64,000 nt of DNA from contig CALIYX010000009.1 of the NCBI GenBank assembly GCA_938049335.1, positions 62,001-126,000 on the forward strand, in the 5' to 3' direction. Numbering within the stretch: the stretch's first letter is position 1; each line of letters opens with the position of its first letter. Position numbers and translations under genes: made by a program. The stretch comes from an uncultured Clostridia bacterium. GTDB taxonomy: Bacteria > Bacillota > Clostridia > Peptostreptococcales > Anaerovoracaceae. The notes below the pieces were generated by a model. The model saw only the letters and a program-made list of their open reading frames with translations, made no database searches and was not told the origin of the DNA. Of this stretch, positions 26,432 to 36,076 are shown in pieces.

Positions 26432-27185
26432 TTTTGCTACCTGCCATGCCCTCTATTACTGCAAAGACCTTGTCTGGGTAGTTTGTGATTATTGAGTCAA
26501 CACCTAGCATGCAGCAAAATTTGACATATTCCTCTTCATCGACAGTCCAGACATTGACCTCAATGTTTTTTTCCTTGCACTCCTTCATGAAACCCTCGTA
26601 CTGTAAATTGTAGAGTGCTGGATGTAGTGCTTCCATACCGTGAAGCTTTGCATAATCAGGCATGCCAATAGTTCCGTCTGCGTATAAGAAGCCACATTTT
26701 GCATCAGGTCTAAGCTCTTTGATTTTCTTAACCGAAAGGTGGTTAAACGAAGAGAAAATAACGCGGTTCATAAAACCGTATTCCTCAGTCAGCGCGATGG
26801 TCTTTTCCTCTATTCCGCTGTAAAACATTATGCCTGTCTTAAGCTCGATATTTATCGTCATATCAGTATCTGCGAAGAGTTCAAAAACCTCTCCAAGCGT
26901 TGGAATCTTAGCACCCTTAAATGTCTCATCTCCATACGAGAAATCAAACTCTCTTAGCTCTGACAAAGTGAAATCCTTTAGCCAGCCCTTGCCATCAGAA
27001 GTTCTATCAATCTTCTCATCGTGGCAAACAACAAGCTCGCCGTCCTTTGTCATCTGTACATCTAGCTCTATTCCATCAGCTCCTAGCTCTATCGCCTTAG
27101 CAAAGGCAGGAAGCGTATTTTCTGGGCAGTATGCACTCGCGCCGCGATGCGCCCAAACAAAAGGTCTATTCATCTGTCCATTCAT
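26424..27185 (-). CDS. Glycerophosphodiester phosphodiesterase
   Basis: A 253-residue GDPD enzyme that hydrolyses glycerophosphodiesters to glycerol 3-phosphate and an alcohol. The signature WAHRGASAYCPENTLPAF holds the catalytic His/Arg, followed by GIELDVQMTKDGELVVCHDE with the metal-binding Glu/Asp and the second His. There is no signal peptide, so it works on imported or recycled substrate. Its GGAG site lies ahead of the first ATG. It is co-transcribed with a GPH transporter (12 bp upstream) and the hydrolase (overlapping). Confidence 0.94.
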   Translation of the reverse strand: MNGQMNRPFVWAHRGASAYCPENTLPAFAKAIELGADGIELDVQMTKDGELVVCHDEKIDRTSDGKGWLKDFTLSELREFDFSYGDETFKGAKIPTLGEVFELFADTDMTINIELKTGIMFYSGIEEKTIALTEEYGFMNRVIFSSFNHLSVKKIKELRPDAKCGFLYADGTIGMPDYAKLHGMEALHPALYNLQYEGFMKECKEKNIEVNVWTVDEEEYVKFCCMLGVDSIITNYPDKVFAVIEGMAGSKNE

Positions 27186-27196
27186 TACAAATTCTC

Positions 27197-28666
27197 CTAT
27201 TTATTTCCCCAAAGCTGCTCGTATTCTATACCAGTTACTCGCTTTAGGACCTTCTTTTCCTCTACAGTTGCCACTGAATCGTCCTCACCCTTTCTTCTTG
27301 CGATTTCCTTGTGAACAAGTTCAAACTCTTTCTTCGTAATCGGGAACATATATCCGAAAATCAAAAGTAGTGTAACGAGAATCACTGGCAAGAATATGAA
27401 AATCATCGCTATGCCGTTTTGGGTGTGAAGACTCTGTCTGAGACCAGCCTTTGCAATACCAGCATCGTAGCCGGCAAATGAAATCAGAAGACCGATAACC
27501 CAAGCAGATATTCCTGCTGAGATTTTTCTTGCAAAGGTTGCCATACCAGAAACAATTCCCGGTCTGCTCACCGAAGTAATCAGTTCATCAACATCTGCCA
27601 TATCTGCAAGTATAGCGAATATGCTTGTCAAGGTTGCTGCGTTTCCTATGCCCACACCTGCTGAAAATGCAAGGATTGGAGCAATTGGCGCACCCTCGTA
27701 AGAGAATGCCAAAAGGCCTAGAGTGCAAACTATTCTTATAGGTGCACCTATCAAAATCGTCGCCTTCTTTGATGTCTTAGTCATTATAGGGCCAAACACG
27801 AGCATGCCGAGTAGCTGAGAAATTAGAAGAACGCCCATGAGCATAGTTAGATAGCCCTTAGAATATCCGTTTAGCACCTCATCAACATAGTAGATTGCCA
27901 TGCCTGAGACGAAGTCCATGCCGCACTGTCCTGATAGGTAGATTCCGACAAAGATTCTAAAGGATCTGCTTTTGAATACCGAACCAGCCTGAGAGAAGCT
28001 ATCTCCAATGCTGCTTTTAACAGGTTCCTTGAGCTTTTCCCATGTTCCGGCAAAGCTTATGAGCGAGCTCATGCAGAATAGAATTCCAAAGAGAATACCC
28101 ACCTTGAGATACATATCAACATGAAGAGTATCTTTGATCATTAGAGTTGGAATAATCCCGGCAGCGATAGCTCCAAGAGTAGACCATATCATACGCATGG
28201 TTGAAAACTTTGATCTTATCGCATAGTCATCTATCATATCAGGAAGAAGTCCATTATATGGAACCATCAAAATCGTAAACCCTGTCGAAAACAGGCAGTA
28301 AATCACTATGTAGTAAACAAATAGCATCACCTTGCTGTCACTTGGAATTGTCGTCCAAAGAAGAACGAATGTAACTGCCGATATTACGCCACCTATCAAA
28401 ATGTAAAAGCGCTTAGGTCCAAACCTTGAAGTCGTTCTATCTGTGATATTTCCCATTATCGGATCTGTTACCGCATCCCAAACCTTGCCGGCAAGCGGAA
28501 TTGCGCCAGCCCAAGCCGCTGGAATTCCGAGCGCTTTAGTCAAAAATACCATGAAGAAGGTGTTGATTATTACAAAGGCACCGCCTCCGTAAAACTCCGC
28601 CATTCCATAAATCAGTCCCGTCAGTGCACTGGTACCACGGTACTTTCCCGCTATTTTTTCACCCAT
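27197..28666 (-). CDS. GPH-family (MelB-like) sugar:cation symporter
   Basis: A 489-residue permease with about 12 transmembrane helices. The family signature DAVTDPIMGNITDRTTSRFGP (residues about 47-67, with the Asp used for cation binding in MelB) identifies the glycoside-pentoside-hexuronide:cation symporters. The substrate cannot be told. The next genes (glycerophosphodiesterase, hydrolase) raise the chance of a glycerol- or phosphodiester-type solute, but this is inference from neighbourhood only. Confidence 0.88.
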   Translation of the reverse strand: MGEKIAGKYRGTSALTGLIYGMAEFYGGGAFVIINTFFMVFLTKALGIPAAWAGAIPLAGKVWDAVTDPIMGNITDRTTSRFGPKRFYILIGGVISAVTFVLLWTTIPSDSKVMLFVYYIVIYCLFSTGFTILMVPYNGLLPDMIDDYAIRSKFSTMRMIWSTLGAIAAGIIPTLMIKDTLHVDMYLKVGILFGILFCMSSLISFAGTWEKLKEPVKSSIGDSFSQAGSVFKSRSFRIFVGIYLSGQCGMDFVSGMAIYYVDEVLNGYSKGYLTMLMGVLLISQLLGMLVFGPIMTKTSKKATILIGAPIRIVCTLGLLAFSYEGAPIAPILAFSAGVGIGNAATLTSIFAILADMADVDELITSVSRPGIVSGMATFARKISAGISAWVIGLLISFAGYDAGIAKAGLRQSLHTQNGIAMIFIFLPVILVTLLLIFGYMFPITKKEFELVHKEIARRKGEDDSVATVEEKKVLKRVTGIEYEQLWGNK

Positions 28667-28704
28667 ATTTATATCCCTTACTTAATAATTTTATTTAACT
28701 TTAT

Positions 28705-29664
28705 CTATTTGCTCAGAACATCGATTAGCTCATATAGCTCATGGTCAAACTCAGATTTTTCGGCGAGCGCGCCCTCTATTTCAAAGGCCTGAGTCTTTCC
28801 GTTTACAGTGCCGATCGCCTTGTTTTCGATTCCACTTGCTATAAGCTCAATCGCCTTTGCTCCACACTGAGAGGCGAGAAGCCTGTCATCGAGAGTCGGT
28901 ACACCGCCACGCTGCAGATAGGATAAAACCACTATTCTGGTTTCGCGCCCTGTAACATCAGCGATTTCCTTAGCGAGCTCATCTGATCTTACACCCGAGC
29001 CTTCCGCATTTATGATTATGCTATTTAGCTTCCCACGTCCCGCACCCTGAAGAATCTTTCGGCAAACGCGATTTACATCTGCCTCAATCTCAGGGATCAA
29101 AACTGCCTCGGCACCGCCACCTACACCGGAATAAAGAGCAATGTCTCCGCAGTGCCTTCCCATAACCTCGATTATGGTATTTCTCTCATGAGCAGAGCTT
29201 GTGTCTCTGACCTTTGATATAGCGTCTAAAACGGTGTTTACCGCAGTATCAAAGCCTATGGTGTAGTCTGTATATGCTAGGTCGTTATCAATGGTTCCCG
29301 GAAGACACATAACATTGACACCGAGCTTTGATAGCTCTAGTGCGCCTCTCATTGAACCATCACCGCCTATAACAATCAGTGCATCTATACCGAAGGTGTC
29401 GAGAATTACCTTGGATTTCTTAACGCCCTCTTCAGTGCTGAATCTTTCGCTTCTTGCGGTCTTAAGTATGGTTCCGCCGCGGTGCAGAATATCTCCGACA
29501 CTGCTGAGACTCATTCTTTCGATTTCACCATCGAGCAGACCTTCATATCCCCTCTTTATTCCGTAGACCTCAAAGCCTGCGTCTATACCGCATCTAACAA
29601 CGGCACGAATTGCTGCATTCATGCCAGGTGCATCGCCACCACTTGTCAAAACTCCGATTTTCAT
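28705..29664 (-). CDS. pfkA: 6-phosphofructokinase
   Basis: PfkA (319 residues) phosphorylates fructose 6-phosphate with ATP in glycolysis. MKIGVLTSGGDAPGMNAAIR binds ATP, GGDGSMRGA is the phosphate loop, TIDNDLAYTDYTIGFDTA carries the catalytic Asp, and MGRHCGD contacts the substrate. The Gly of GGDGS indicates the ATP-dependent (not PPi) type. It follows dnaE after 18 bp, so it is probably co-transcribed with the replicative polymerase, as in several Clostridia. Confidence 0.97.
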   Translation of the reverse strand: MKIGVLTSGGDAPGMNAAIRAVVRCGIDAGFEVYGIKRGYEGLLDGEIERMSLSSVGDILHRGGTILKTARSERFSTEEGVKKSKVILDTFGIDALIVIGGDGSMRGALELSKLGVNVMCLPGTIDNDLAYTDYTIGFDTAVNTVLDAISKVRDTSSAHERNTIIEVMGRHCGDIALYSGVGGGAEAVLIPEIEADVNRVCRKILQGAGRGKLNSIIINAEGSGVRSDELAKEIADVTGRETRIVVLSYLQRGGVPTLDDRLLASQCGAKAIELIASGIENKAIGTVNGKTQAFEIEGALAEKSEFDHELYELIDVLSK

Positions 29665-29682
29665 AGTAAACTCCTGACCTAA

Positions 29683-32600
29683 CTAGCTATTTGCAATATG
29701 TTTTATCTTGACATTCGCATGTCCTAAAAGCTCAGCCATTTCCTCGGCGAACTCTAGGCTAGGCCTAACAAGGCTATTCACCGAAGACATTATCTTGCCA
29801 TTTCTCAGATATACCAGCACCTGATTATCTCCAGGGTACCTTGCCATTATCTTGCTGATTTCGCTAAGAACCTCTTTTTCGTCTAGCTTAGCGGCCTCTG
29901 ATATACCCTCACCGCTTTGCGGTATTCTTAGCTTTACAGCATCCGTCAAAGCGCTAGCGCTCGAATTTGCCTTTACTCCCTCATGGGAGGAAGTAGCTTG
30001 TGAGTTAGGGCTAGCATTTGCAGAATCATCTTGAGCTCTTGACGTTCTTTGTCCACCTGACTGCTTTCCATTTGACCTTCCAGACTTAACAAGCTCAATT
30101 ATCCTATCCGCTTCATCTATGCCGACTATATGTTCAGCTATAATCTTGGCCTGACCGCTTTCCGCCACATCGGCACGACCGCTCAAAACTATGATATTGT
30201 CCTGGGCTAAAAGCTCTGCACAGTTCTCAAAGGTCTTAGGGAAAACTATGACCTCAACATCTCCATAAAGATCCTCAAGCTGCACAAAGGCCATCATCTG
30301 CCCCTTCTTTGTGACAAGATTTCTGTGCCCCACGATAAGACCTATGATCACAAGCTCCTTACCGTCCTGAATCTCGCTGACCACGTCCATATTGCCATCT
30401 TCCTCAGACTGGCTCTTACTTCCGAGTTGAGTTGTATTTACGGTCGCTAGCCTATCAATAATATCCTTGTACTGGTTTAGCGGATGGTCGCTGATATATA
30501 CACCCGTCATCTCTTTTTCGAGACTTAGAAGCGTACCCTTATCAAAGTTAGCAATATCAGGAAGCCTTCCTGAAACACTGCCGCTTCCCATCTCCTCGCT
30601 ATTAAGCTGAAATAGAGACATCTGTCCAGCAATGTTCTTGCGCGCATTCTGCTGTGCAGACTCCATCACATCCTCGTAAACGGCTAGAAGCACCGCTCTG
30701 TTAGGGTCTATACAGTCTAGCGCACCTGCCTTGATAAGGCTTTCCATCGCCTTCTTATTTACCTCTTTGATATCGAGGTTATTTACAAATTCGAAGATAT
30801 CCTTAGGTGCCTCACGTCCCTCTCTTGCCTTTATTATCGCGTTGACAACGCCCTCACCGACATTCTTAACTGCCATGAGGCCAAAGCGTATCTTTCCATC
30901 CTTTGTTGAAAAGCTATGCTCGCTCTCAAGTACAGATGGTGGTAAAACCTCTATGCCGATTTCTCTGCAGTTTGCAATGTACTTGGATATAGCAGCTGAA
31001 TCGCCCATAACACTTGTCATCAACGCAGCCATGAACTCAACTGGATAGTATCTCTTGAGGTACCCTGTCTCAAAGGCAAGAACCGCATAAGCCGCTGCAT
31101 GCGATTTGTTAAAGGCGTACTCCGCAAAGGAAACCATATCATCAAAGATGGCCTCTGCAGCTTCCTTTGATACACCATTTCTGATACATCCAGGAATTTC
31201 AACGCTTCCATCATCTGCAAGCTTACCGTTTATGAACCACTCCTTCTCCTCCATCATAACGTCGGCTTTCTTCTTACTCATGGCACGACGAACGAGGTCA
31301 GATCTTCCGTAGCTATAGCCTGCAAGGTCACGAACTATCTGCATTACCTGCTCCTGATAAACGAGGCAGCCGTAGCTTACATCTAGGATTTCTGCAACCT
31401 TAGGCGTCACATACTGAATCTTATCTGGGTTCTTTTTGTTCTCAATATACTTTGGAATCGAGTCCATAGGACCCGGTCTAAAGAGTGATATTCCGGCAAC
31501 AACATCCTCAAAGCAGCTCGGTCTTAGCCTTTTCATAAAAGATGTCATTCCGGAGCTCTCAAGCTGAAATACTCCAAGCGTATTACCATCAGCAATCATA
31601 GAATAAACCGCAGGATCTTCGTAGCCTATCTTGCTAAAATCTATGTCTATACCGTGGTTTTCCTTTATCAAAGACTTCGCGTTTCGGATCATCGTAAGGT
31701 TTCTGAGACCTAGGAAGTCCATCTTGAGAAGTCCAAGCTCTTCAATGGTTGTCATATTGAACTGAGTCGCAAGCCCCTTATCTGACATGTAAAGCGGCAC
31801 GTACTCGTTCAGAGGAAGCTTAGATATCACTACGCCAGCTGCGTGAGTTGAGGCATTTCTCGGCATTCCTTCGATTCTCATCGCCATATCTATAACCTTC
31901 TTGACGCCTAGGTCCTCGTCGTACATTCTGCGAAGGTCTGGACTTATGTTCAAAGCCTTCTCAAGCGTCATATTAAGTTCAAATGGTATCGCCTTTGCAA
32001 TTCTGTCGGCCTCTGCATAGGTCAGGTTAAGCGCTCTTCCAACATCTCTCACCGCAGCCTTGGCCTTGAGTCTACCAAAGGTTATAATCTGAGAAACATT
32101 CTCTCTGCCATACTTTTGCTTAACATACTCGATTACCTCACCTCGTCTTTCGATACAGAAGTCTATATCTATATCAGGCATGCTGACACGCTCAGGATTT
32201 AGAAATCTCTCAAAGATCAAAGTGTACTTAATCGGATCTATGTCCGTTATCTTAAGACAATACGAAACAAGGCTTCCTGCAGCTGAGCCTCTGCCTGGAC
32301 CAACAGCTATATTGTTATTTCTCGCATAATTAATGAAGTCCCAAACTATTAAAAAATACTCTACATAGCCCATATTCTCAATGACATCTAGCTCGTAGTT
32401 AATTCTCTCTAAAAGTTCAGGCTCTATATTTTCGTATCTATCTCTAAGGCCAGCCTCTACAATCTCACGCAAATACTCTGCACAGGTTTTTCCCTCAGGT
32501 GGAACAAACTCTGGCAGATGATACTCACCAAAGGTGAACTCGACATTGCATCTTTCGGCAATCCTTGCGGTATTATCAATAGCCTGGGGAGCAAAGGCAA

Positions 32601-33360
32601 AAATAGTTCTCATCTCAGCCTCGCTCTTTAGGTAGAACTGGTCGTTAGGAAAGCGCATTCTCCTCTCGTCGTCTATGCTCGTAGCAGTCTGAATCGCAAG
32701 AAGCACATCATGAGCCTCAGCGTCCTCCTGCTTGATGTAATGCACGTCGTTTGTTGCAACTAGAGGAATATCAAGTTCCTCAGATAGCTTGAGAAGCTGT
32801 TGATTGACGAGGTATTCCTCCTCAAGACCCTGGTCCTGCATCTCAAGGAAGAAGTTTCCGTGTCCGAAGATTTCATCTAGCTCAAGAGCTTCCGCGCGAG
32901 CCCCTTCATAATCTTTGTTCAAAAGCCTCTGCTGAACCTTGCCTGCAAGGCATGCTGAAAGAGCGATGATTCCACCGCTATACTTTCTCAGAACACCCTT
33001 GTCAACCCTAGGCTTATAGTAGTATCCGTTTATATAGCCCTCGGATACGATTTTTATCAAATTTCGGTATCCATCGTTGTTTTCGGCAATCAAAACGAGA
33101 TGGTTCTGGTATCTATCTAAATCTGGATCCTTGTCCTTCATACCGCGAACAGCCATGTATATCTCGCATCCGATGAGTGGCTTAAGGCCTTGCTTCTTAC
33201 ACTCCTTGTAGAAGTCTATAACGCCGAACATATTGCCATGGTCAGTTATGGCAAGGGAGTCCATACCAAGCTCCTTGGCACGCTTAACAACGCCGTCAAT
33301 TCTTGCGGCGCCGTCCAAAAGGCTATATTCCGTATGTAGGTGAAGATGTGTAAATGACAT
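29683..33360 (-). CDS. dnaE: DNA polymerase III alpha subunit (DnaE)
   Basis: A 1225-residue replicative polymerase. The N-terminal PHP domain starts SFTHLHLHTEYSLLDGA. The polymerase core includes GPGRGSAAGSLVSYCL and the catalytic PDIDIDFC. The tandem HhH and OB domain follow (ELVIIGLIVGHRNLVTKKGQ). A low-complexity Ser/Ala/Asn segment of about 50 residues near position 1100 makes it slightly longer than usual. The AAGGAG site is 8 nt from the ATG. It lies upstream of pfkA and divergent from the nitrogenase-like locus. Confidence 0.98.
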   Translation of the reverse strand: MSFTHLHLHTEYSLLDGAARIDGVVKRAKELGMDSLAITDHGNMFGVIDFYKECKKQGLKPLIGCEIYMAVRGMKDKDPDLDRYQNHLVLIAENNDGYRNLIKIVSEGYINGYYYKPRVDKGVLRKYSGGIIALSACLAGKVQQRLLNKDYEGARAEALELDEIFGHGNFFLEMQDQGLEEEYLVNQQLLKLSEELDIPLVATNDVHYIKQEDAEAHDVLLAIQTATSIDDERRMRFPNDQFYLKSEAEMRTIFAFAPQAIDNTARIAERCNVEFTFGEYHLPEFVPPEGKTCAEYLREIVEAGLRDRYENIEPELLERINYELDVIENMGYVEYFLIVWDFINYARNNNIAVGPGRGSAAGSLVSYCLKITDIDPIKYTLIFERFLNPERVSMPDIDIDFCIERRGEVIEYVKQKYGRENVSQIITFGRLKAKAAVRDVGRALNLTYAEADRIAKAIPFELNMTLEKALNISPDLRRMYDEDLGVKKVIDMAMRIEGMPRNASTHAAGVVISKLPLNEYVPLYMSDKGLATQFNMTTIEELGLLKMDFLGLRNLTMIRNAKSLIKENHGIDIDFSKIGYEDPAVYSMIADGNTLGVFQLESSGMTSFMKRLRPSCFEDVVAGISLFRPGPMDSIPKYIENKKNPDKIQYVTPKVAEILDVSYGCLVYQEQVMQIVRDLAGYSYGRSDLVRRAMSKKKADVMMEEKEWFINGKLADDGSVEIPGCIRNGVSKEAAEAIFDDMVSFAEYAFNKSHAAAYAVLAFETGYLKRYYPVEFMAALMTSVMGDSAAISKYIANCREIGIEVLPPSVLESEHSFSTKDGKIRFGLMAVKNVGEGVVNAIIKAREGREAPKDIFEFVNNLDIKEVNKKAMESLIKAGALDCIDPNRAVLLAVYEDVMESAQQNARKNIAGQMSLFQLNSEEMGSGSVSGRLPDIANFDKGTLLSLEKEMTGVYISDHPLNQYKDIIDRLATVNTTQLGSKSQSEEDGNMDVVSEIQDGKELVIIGLIVGHRNLVTKKGQMMAFVQLEDLYGDVEVIVFPKTFENCAELLAQDNIIVLSGRADVAESGQAKIIAEHIVGIDEADRIIELVKSGRSNGKQSGGQRTSRAQDDSANASPNSQATSSHEGVKANSSASALTDAVKLRIPQSGEGISEAAKLDEKEVLSEISKIMARYPGDNQVLVYLRNGKIMSSVNSLVRPSLEFAEEMAELLGHANVKIKHIANS

Positions 33361-33373
33361 TTTACGTGTCTCC

Positions 33374-33402
33374 TTGACAGCTTTATAACTTACTAATAAA
33401 AT
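33374..33402 (+). promoter_or_regulatory. Predicted promoter of the nitrogenase-like locus
   Basis: TTGACA (33374-33379), 17 bp, TAAAAT (33397-33402) on the plus strand: perfect -35, five of six at -10. The leader to the first gene would be about 40 nt. Confidence 0.7.
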
Positions 33403-33448
33403 TATACCATAGGCGGGTTATTTTTGATAATGAAATATGGAGGTTAAT

Positions 33449-33733
33449 ATGGTTAATACCACTACCGAAAACTATAAGTTTTTCCAGCACAAGGATTGTG
33501 AATTCTTCCCATGTCACAAGACTAACAAACCGGAGGATTTCAACTGCTTGTTCTGCTACTGTCCTCTATATGCGCTCGGCGATAAATGCGGTGGGAACTT
33601 TCAGTACACAGCTAACGGATTCAAAGACTGTACAAACTGCATGTTCCCTCACGTGAGAAACAACTACGAGAAGATTTTGGAGCGCTATCAGGACATCATC
33701 GCTGTTGCTGCTAGAAACAGTGAAAAAAAATAA
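33449..33733 (+). CDS. Cysteine-rich small domain protein
   Basis: A 94-residue protein with eight cysteines (C17, C22, C33, C36, C38, C47, C61, C64) in the pattern PCH ... FNCLFCYCPLY ... CGG ... DCTNCMFPH. This matches the small Cys-rich metal-binding domain sometimes found with cobalamin genes (PF04071 as I recall). It likely binds zinc or an Fe-S cluster. ATG 33449 is chosen because the in-frame ATG at 33437 is part of the GGAGG site. It is the first gene after the promoter of the nitrogenase-like locus and may act as an accessory metal protein, which is inference. Confidence 0.85.
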   Translation: MVNTTTENYKFFQHKDCEFFPCHKTNKPEDFNCLFCYCPLYALGDKCGGNFQYTANGFKDCTNCMFPHVRNNYEKILERYQDIIAVAARNSEKK

Positions 33734-33746
33734 ATTGCTTACATTT

Positions 33747-33790
33747 CCCGAGCGCTAAGGTCATTGACCTTGGTCTCGGGTTAATTTTTA
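33747..33790 (+). terminator. Terminator/attenuator inside the nitrogenase-like locus
   Basis: CCCGAG (33747-33752) pairs with CTCGGG (33775-33780), and an inner AAGGTCA/TGACCTT stem extends it, followed by TTAATTTTTA. It sits 10-53 bp before the NifH-D fusion start, so full termination would silence the fusion unless there is readthrough or control. Confidence 0.75.
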
Positions 33791-33799
33791 GGAATAAAT

Positions 33800-36076
33800 A
33801 TGAAACAGATTGCTGTATACGGTAAGGGAGGCATAGGAAAATCGACCTTGAGTGCGAATATCTCCGCAGCCCTTTCATTAAATAATAAAAGAATACTCCA
33901 GATTGGCTGTGACCCTAAACACGACTCGACAAAGCTTTTGATGCGAGGCCTTTCCATCCCTACGGTTTTGGACTATATAAAGACAAAATCTCCTTTGGAG
34001 TACCGCAAAAGCGATATACTCTTTGAGGGCTTTGGAAAAATCGGCTGCATAGAAGCAGGTGGCCCAAAGCCAGGCGTCGGTTGCGCTGGAAGAGGTATAA
34101 TAACTGCCTTTGAGCTACTTGAGACCCTTCACATCAAAGATAACTACGACATGATAGTCTACGATGTTTTGGGAGATGTAGTCTGCGGCGGCTTTGCAGT
34201 TCCGATACGCAGGGAGTATTCCGATAGTATTTTTATTGTCACCTCTGGTGAATATATGTCGCTATACGCAGCCAACAATATACTGCGCGGCATCCAAAAC
34301 TATGATGAAAATCGCCCAAGACTCTTGGGAATACTATATAATAGCCGAAATGTCAAAAATGAAGACGATAGGGTTTACAAATTTGCAGAAGCAGTTAAGC
34401 TTCCCGTATTTGCGCGAATCCCTCGAGACGATATCTTTGCACGCGCAGAAAAAGCTAATGTGACTGTGCTTGAGCTCACCCAAAACGAGGAAAATCCTGT
34501 AGCAGATATCTTTAAGGATATAGCGAAAAGGATATGCGAAGGCACTGAACACTTTGCCGCAAATCCTTTGACAGATGATGAACTAGAGGCTTTGATTCTA
34601 TCAAATGAAGGCGCACCTCCTAAGGCTAGCCACAGCACAGCTTCTTCGCCAAAGCAAGAAGAGGAAGACACTTCTTCCTGTAGCTGTGAGTCCGTAGAGC
34701 CTTGCGAAACATGCACGGGCATCAGCTCTGGCCAAGAAGAAAGCACTAGCGACTATGATGCTCCATATCTATCAAAGAATGTAATCAGGGATGAGCCACT
34801 CCACGGCTGTGCCTTCAATGGTGCTATGACTATGAGCTCAAACCTTAAGGATGCTGTGATCCTCGCCCACTCACCAAAGAGCTGCACCTACCTTTCCATA
34901 CAGACCATTAGCTCTGCTGGAAGAAGAACTCTTTTTGAGCGCGGAAACATCCTGCCATCGTCACTTATACCTAATGTGCTTTCGACTGATATGAGCGAGA
35001 CAGATATGGTATTTGGAGGAAGCGAAAACCTTATTAGCAAAGTCAAGTCAATCCTGAATTCTAAGTCTCCACCACCAGCCATTGTCATAGTAAGCTCCTG
35101 CCCTTCTGGCATAATTGGAGATGATATTGACGATGCACTAAGCCTCTCGACCGAAAGAACTAAGATAGTGACGGTAAAGGCGGAAGGCAACCTCACAGGA
35201 GATTACCTTCAGGGAATGCTAATGGCATACACTTCGCTTGCAAAGCAGATAATAGATAGGAATGTAGAAAAAAGAGAAAGAACCGTAAACATAGTCTTCG
35301 AAAAGGTCGTTGCTCGAAACACGGAGATGAACTTTCAAAGACTTAAGACCTTCCTTACTCGCATGAACATATCGGTAAACTGCCGCTTCCTATGTAACAC
35401 AAGCTACGCTTCGCTGCGCGATTTCTGTTCAGCAGAGCTAAATCTGCTCGCATATCGCGACTATACTGGCAAAATACTCGAAGACTTCTTCATCAAAGAA
35501 TACGGCGCAAGCTTCTTCGAAAAGCAGTTCCCTATTGGATTTAAGGAAACCTCCGATTGGCTTCTTGCTTTAGGAAAGCGCTTTGATGCAAGCGATGAAG
35601 CAAAGAGCATAATATCGGAAAACGAGTTCATATATCAAAATAGGATAAAATCAGTAAAGCCCAAGCTCGAAGGCAAAAAACTCATGATTATTACATACAA
35701 TCACGAGCTCGACTGGATACTGAACGCCGCCCTAGACTGCGGTATGAAAATCGTAAAAATATGCGTTTTAAATTTCTCTCAGGATGAAGGCTTCCGCTCC
35801 TCTCTTTCCGAAATAGACGGTATCGAGGTTGTAGAAAACTACGATAGAGATGAGAGAAGCTCTGATATCAAAAGGCTAAAGCCTGACATCATCCTCTCAA
35901 ACTACGAGCCTGTAAGCGAGCAAAGTTGCATCACAGACACGATTCCAATGTGTCCAGATAACGGCTTCTTTACAGGGCTTGAAATGGTCGAGCGTTGGTC
36001 GAGGCTTTTTAGTAAATCAAAGGAAGGAGAATGGCTCAATGACAGAAAACTATTTGACAAGTATTACTCCAGATAG
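33800..36076 (+). CDS. NifH-NifD-like fusion of a nitrogenase-like system
   Basis: A 758-residue fusion. Residues 1-255 are a NifH-type ATPase: P-loop G8-KGGIGKS15, CDPKHDST (37-44), and both 4Fe-4S ligands, C95 in GVGCAGRG and C129 in DVVCGGFAVPI. A low-complexity linker (256-325) contains C294, C296, C302 and C305. Residues 326-758 are a nitrogenase component 1 domain with three P-cluster-type cysteines: C337 (HGCAFNGA), C362 (PKSC) and C434 (SSCPSGIIGDD). The cofactor-holding Cys of NifD is absent (A551-Y552 at that place), and no His442 equivalent is seen near PDNGFFTG. A BchL/BchN- or CfbC/CfbD-like reductase is more likely than nitrogen fixation. It overlaps the partner gene by 38 bp. 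Confidence 0.93.
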   Translation: MKQIAVYGKGGIGKSTLSANISAALSLNNKRILQIGCDPKHDSTKLLMRGLSIPTVLDYIKTKSPLEYRKSDILFEGFGKIGCIEAGGPKPGVGCAGRGIITAFELLETLHIKDNYDMIVYDVLGDVVCGGFAVPIRREYSDSIFIVTSGEYMSLYAANNILRGIQNYDENRPRLLGILYNSRNVKNEDDRVYKFAEAVKLPVFARIPRDDIFARAEKANVTVLELTQNEENPVADIFKDIAKRICEGTEHFAANPLTDDELEALILSNEGAPPKASHSTASSPKQEEEDTSSCSCESVEPCETCTGISSGQEESTSDYDAPYLSKNVIRDEPLHGCAFNGAMTMSSNLKDAVILAHSPKSCTYLSIQTISSAGRRTLFERGNILPSSLIPNVLSTDMSETDMVFGGSENLISKVKSILNSKSPPPAIVIVSSCPSGIIGDDIDDALSLSTERTKIVTVKAEGNLTGDYLQGMLMAYTSLAKQIIDRNVEKRERTVNIVFEKVVARNTEMNFQRLKTFLTRMNISVNCRFLCNTSYASLRDFCSAELNLLAYRDYTGKILEDFFIKEYGASFFEKQFPIGFKETSDWLLALGKRFDASDEAKSIISENEFIYQNRIKSVKPKLEGKKLMIITYNHELDWILNAALDCGMKIVKICVLNFSQDEGFRSSLSEIDGIEVVENYDRDERSSDIKRLKPDIILSNYEPVSEQSCITDTIPMCPDNGFFTGLEMVERWSRLFSKSKEGEWLNDRKLFDKYYSR

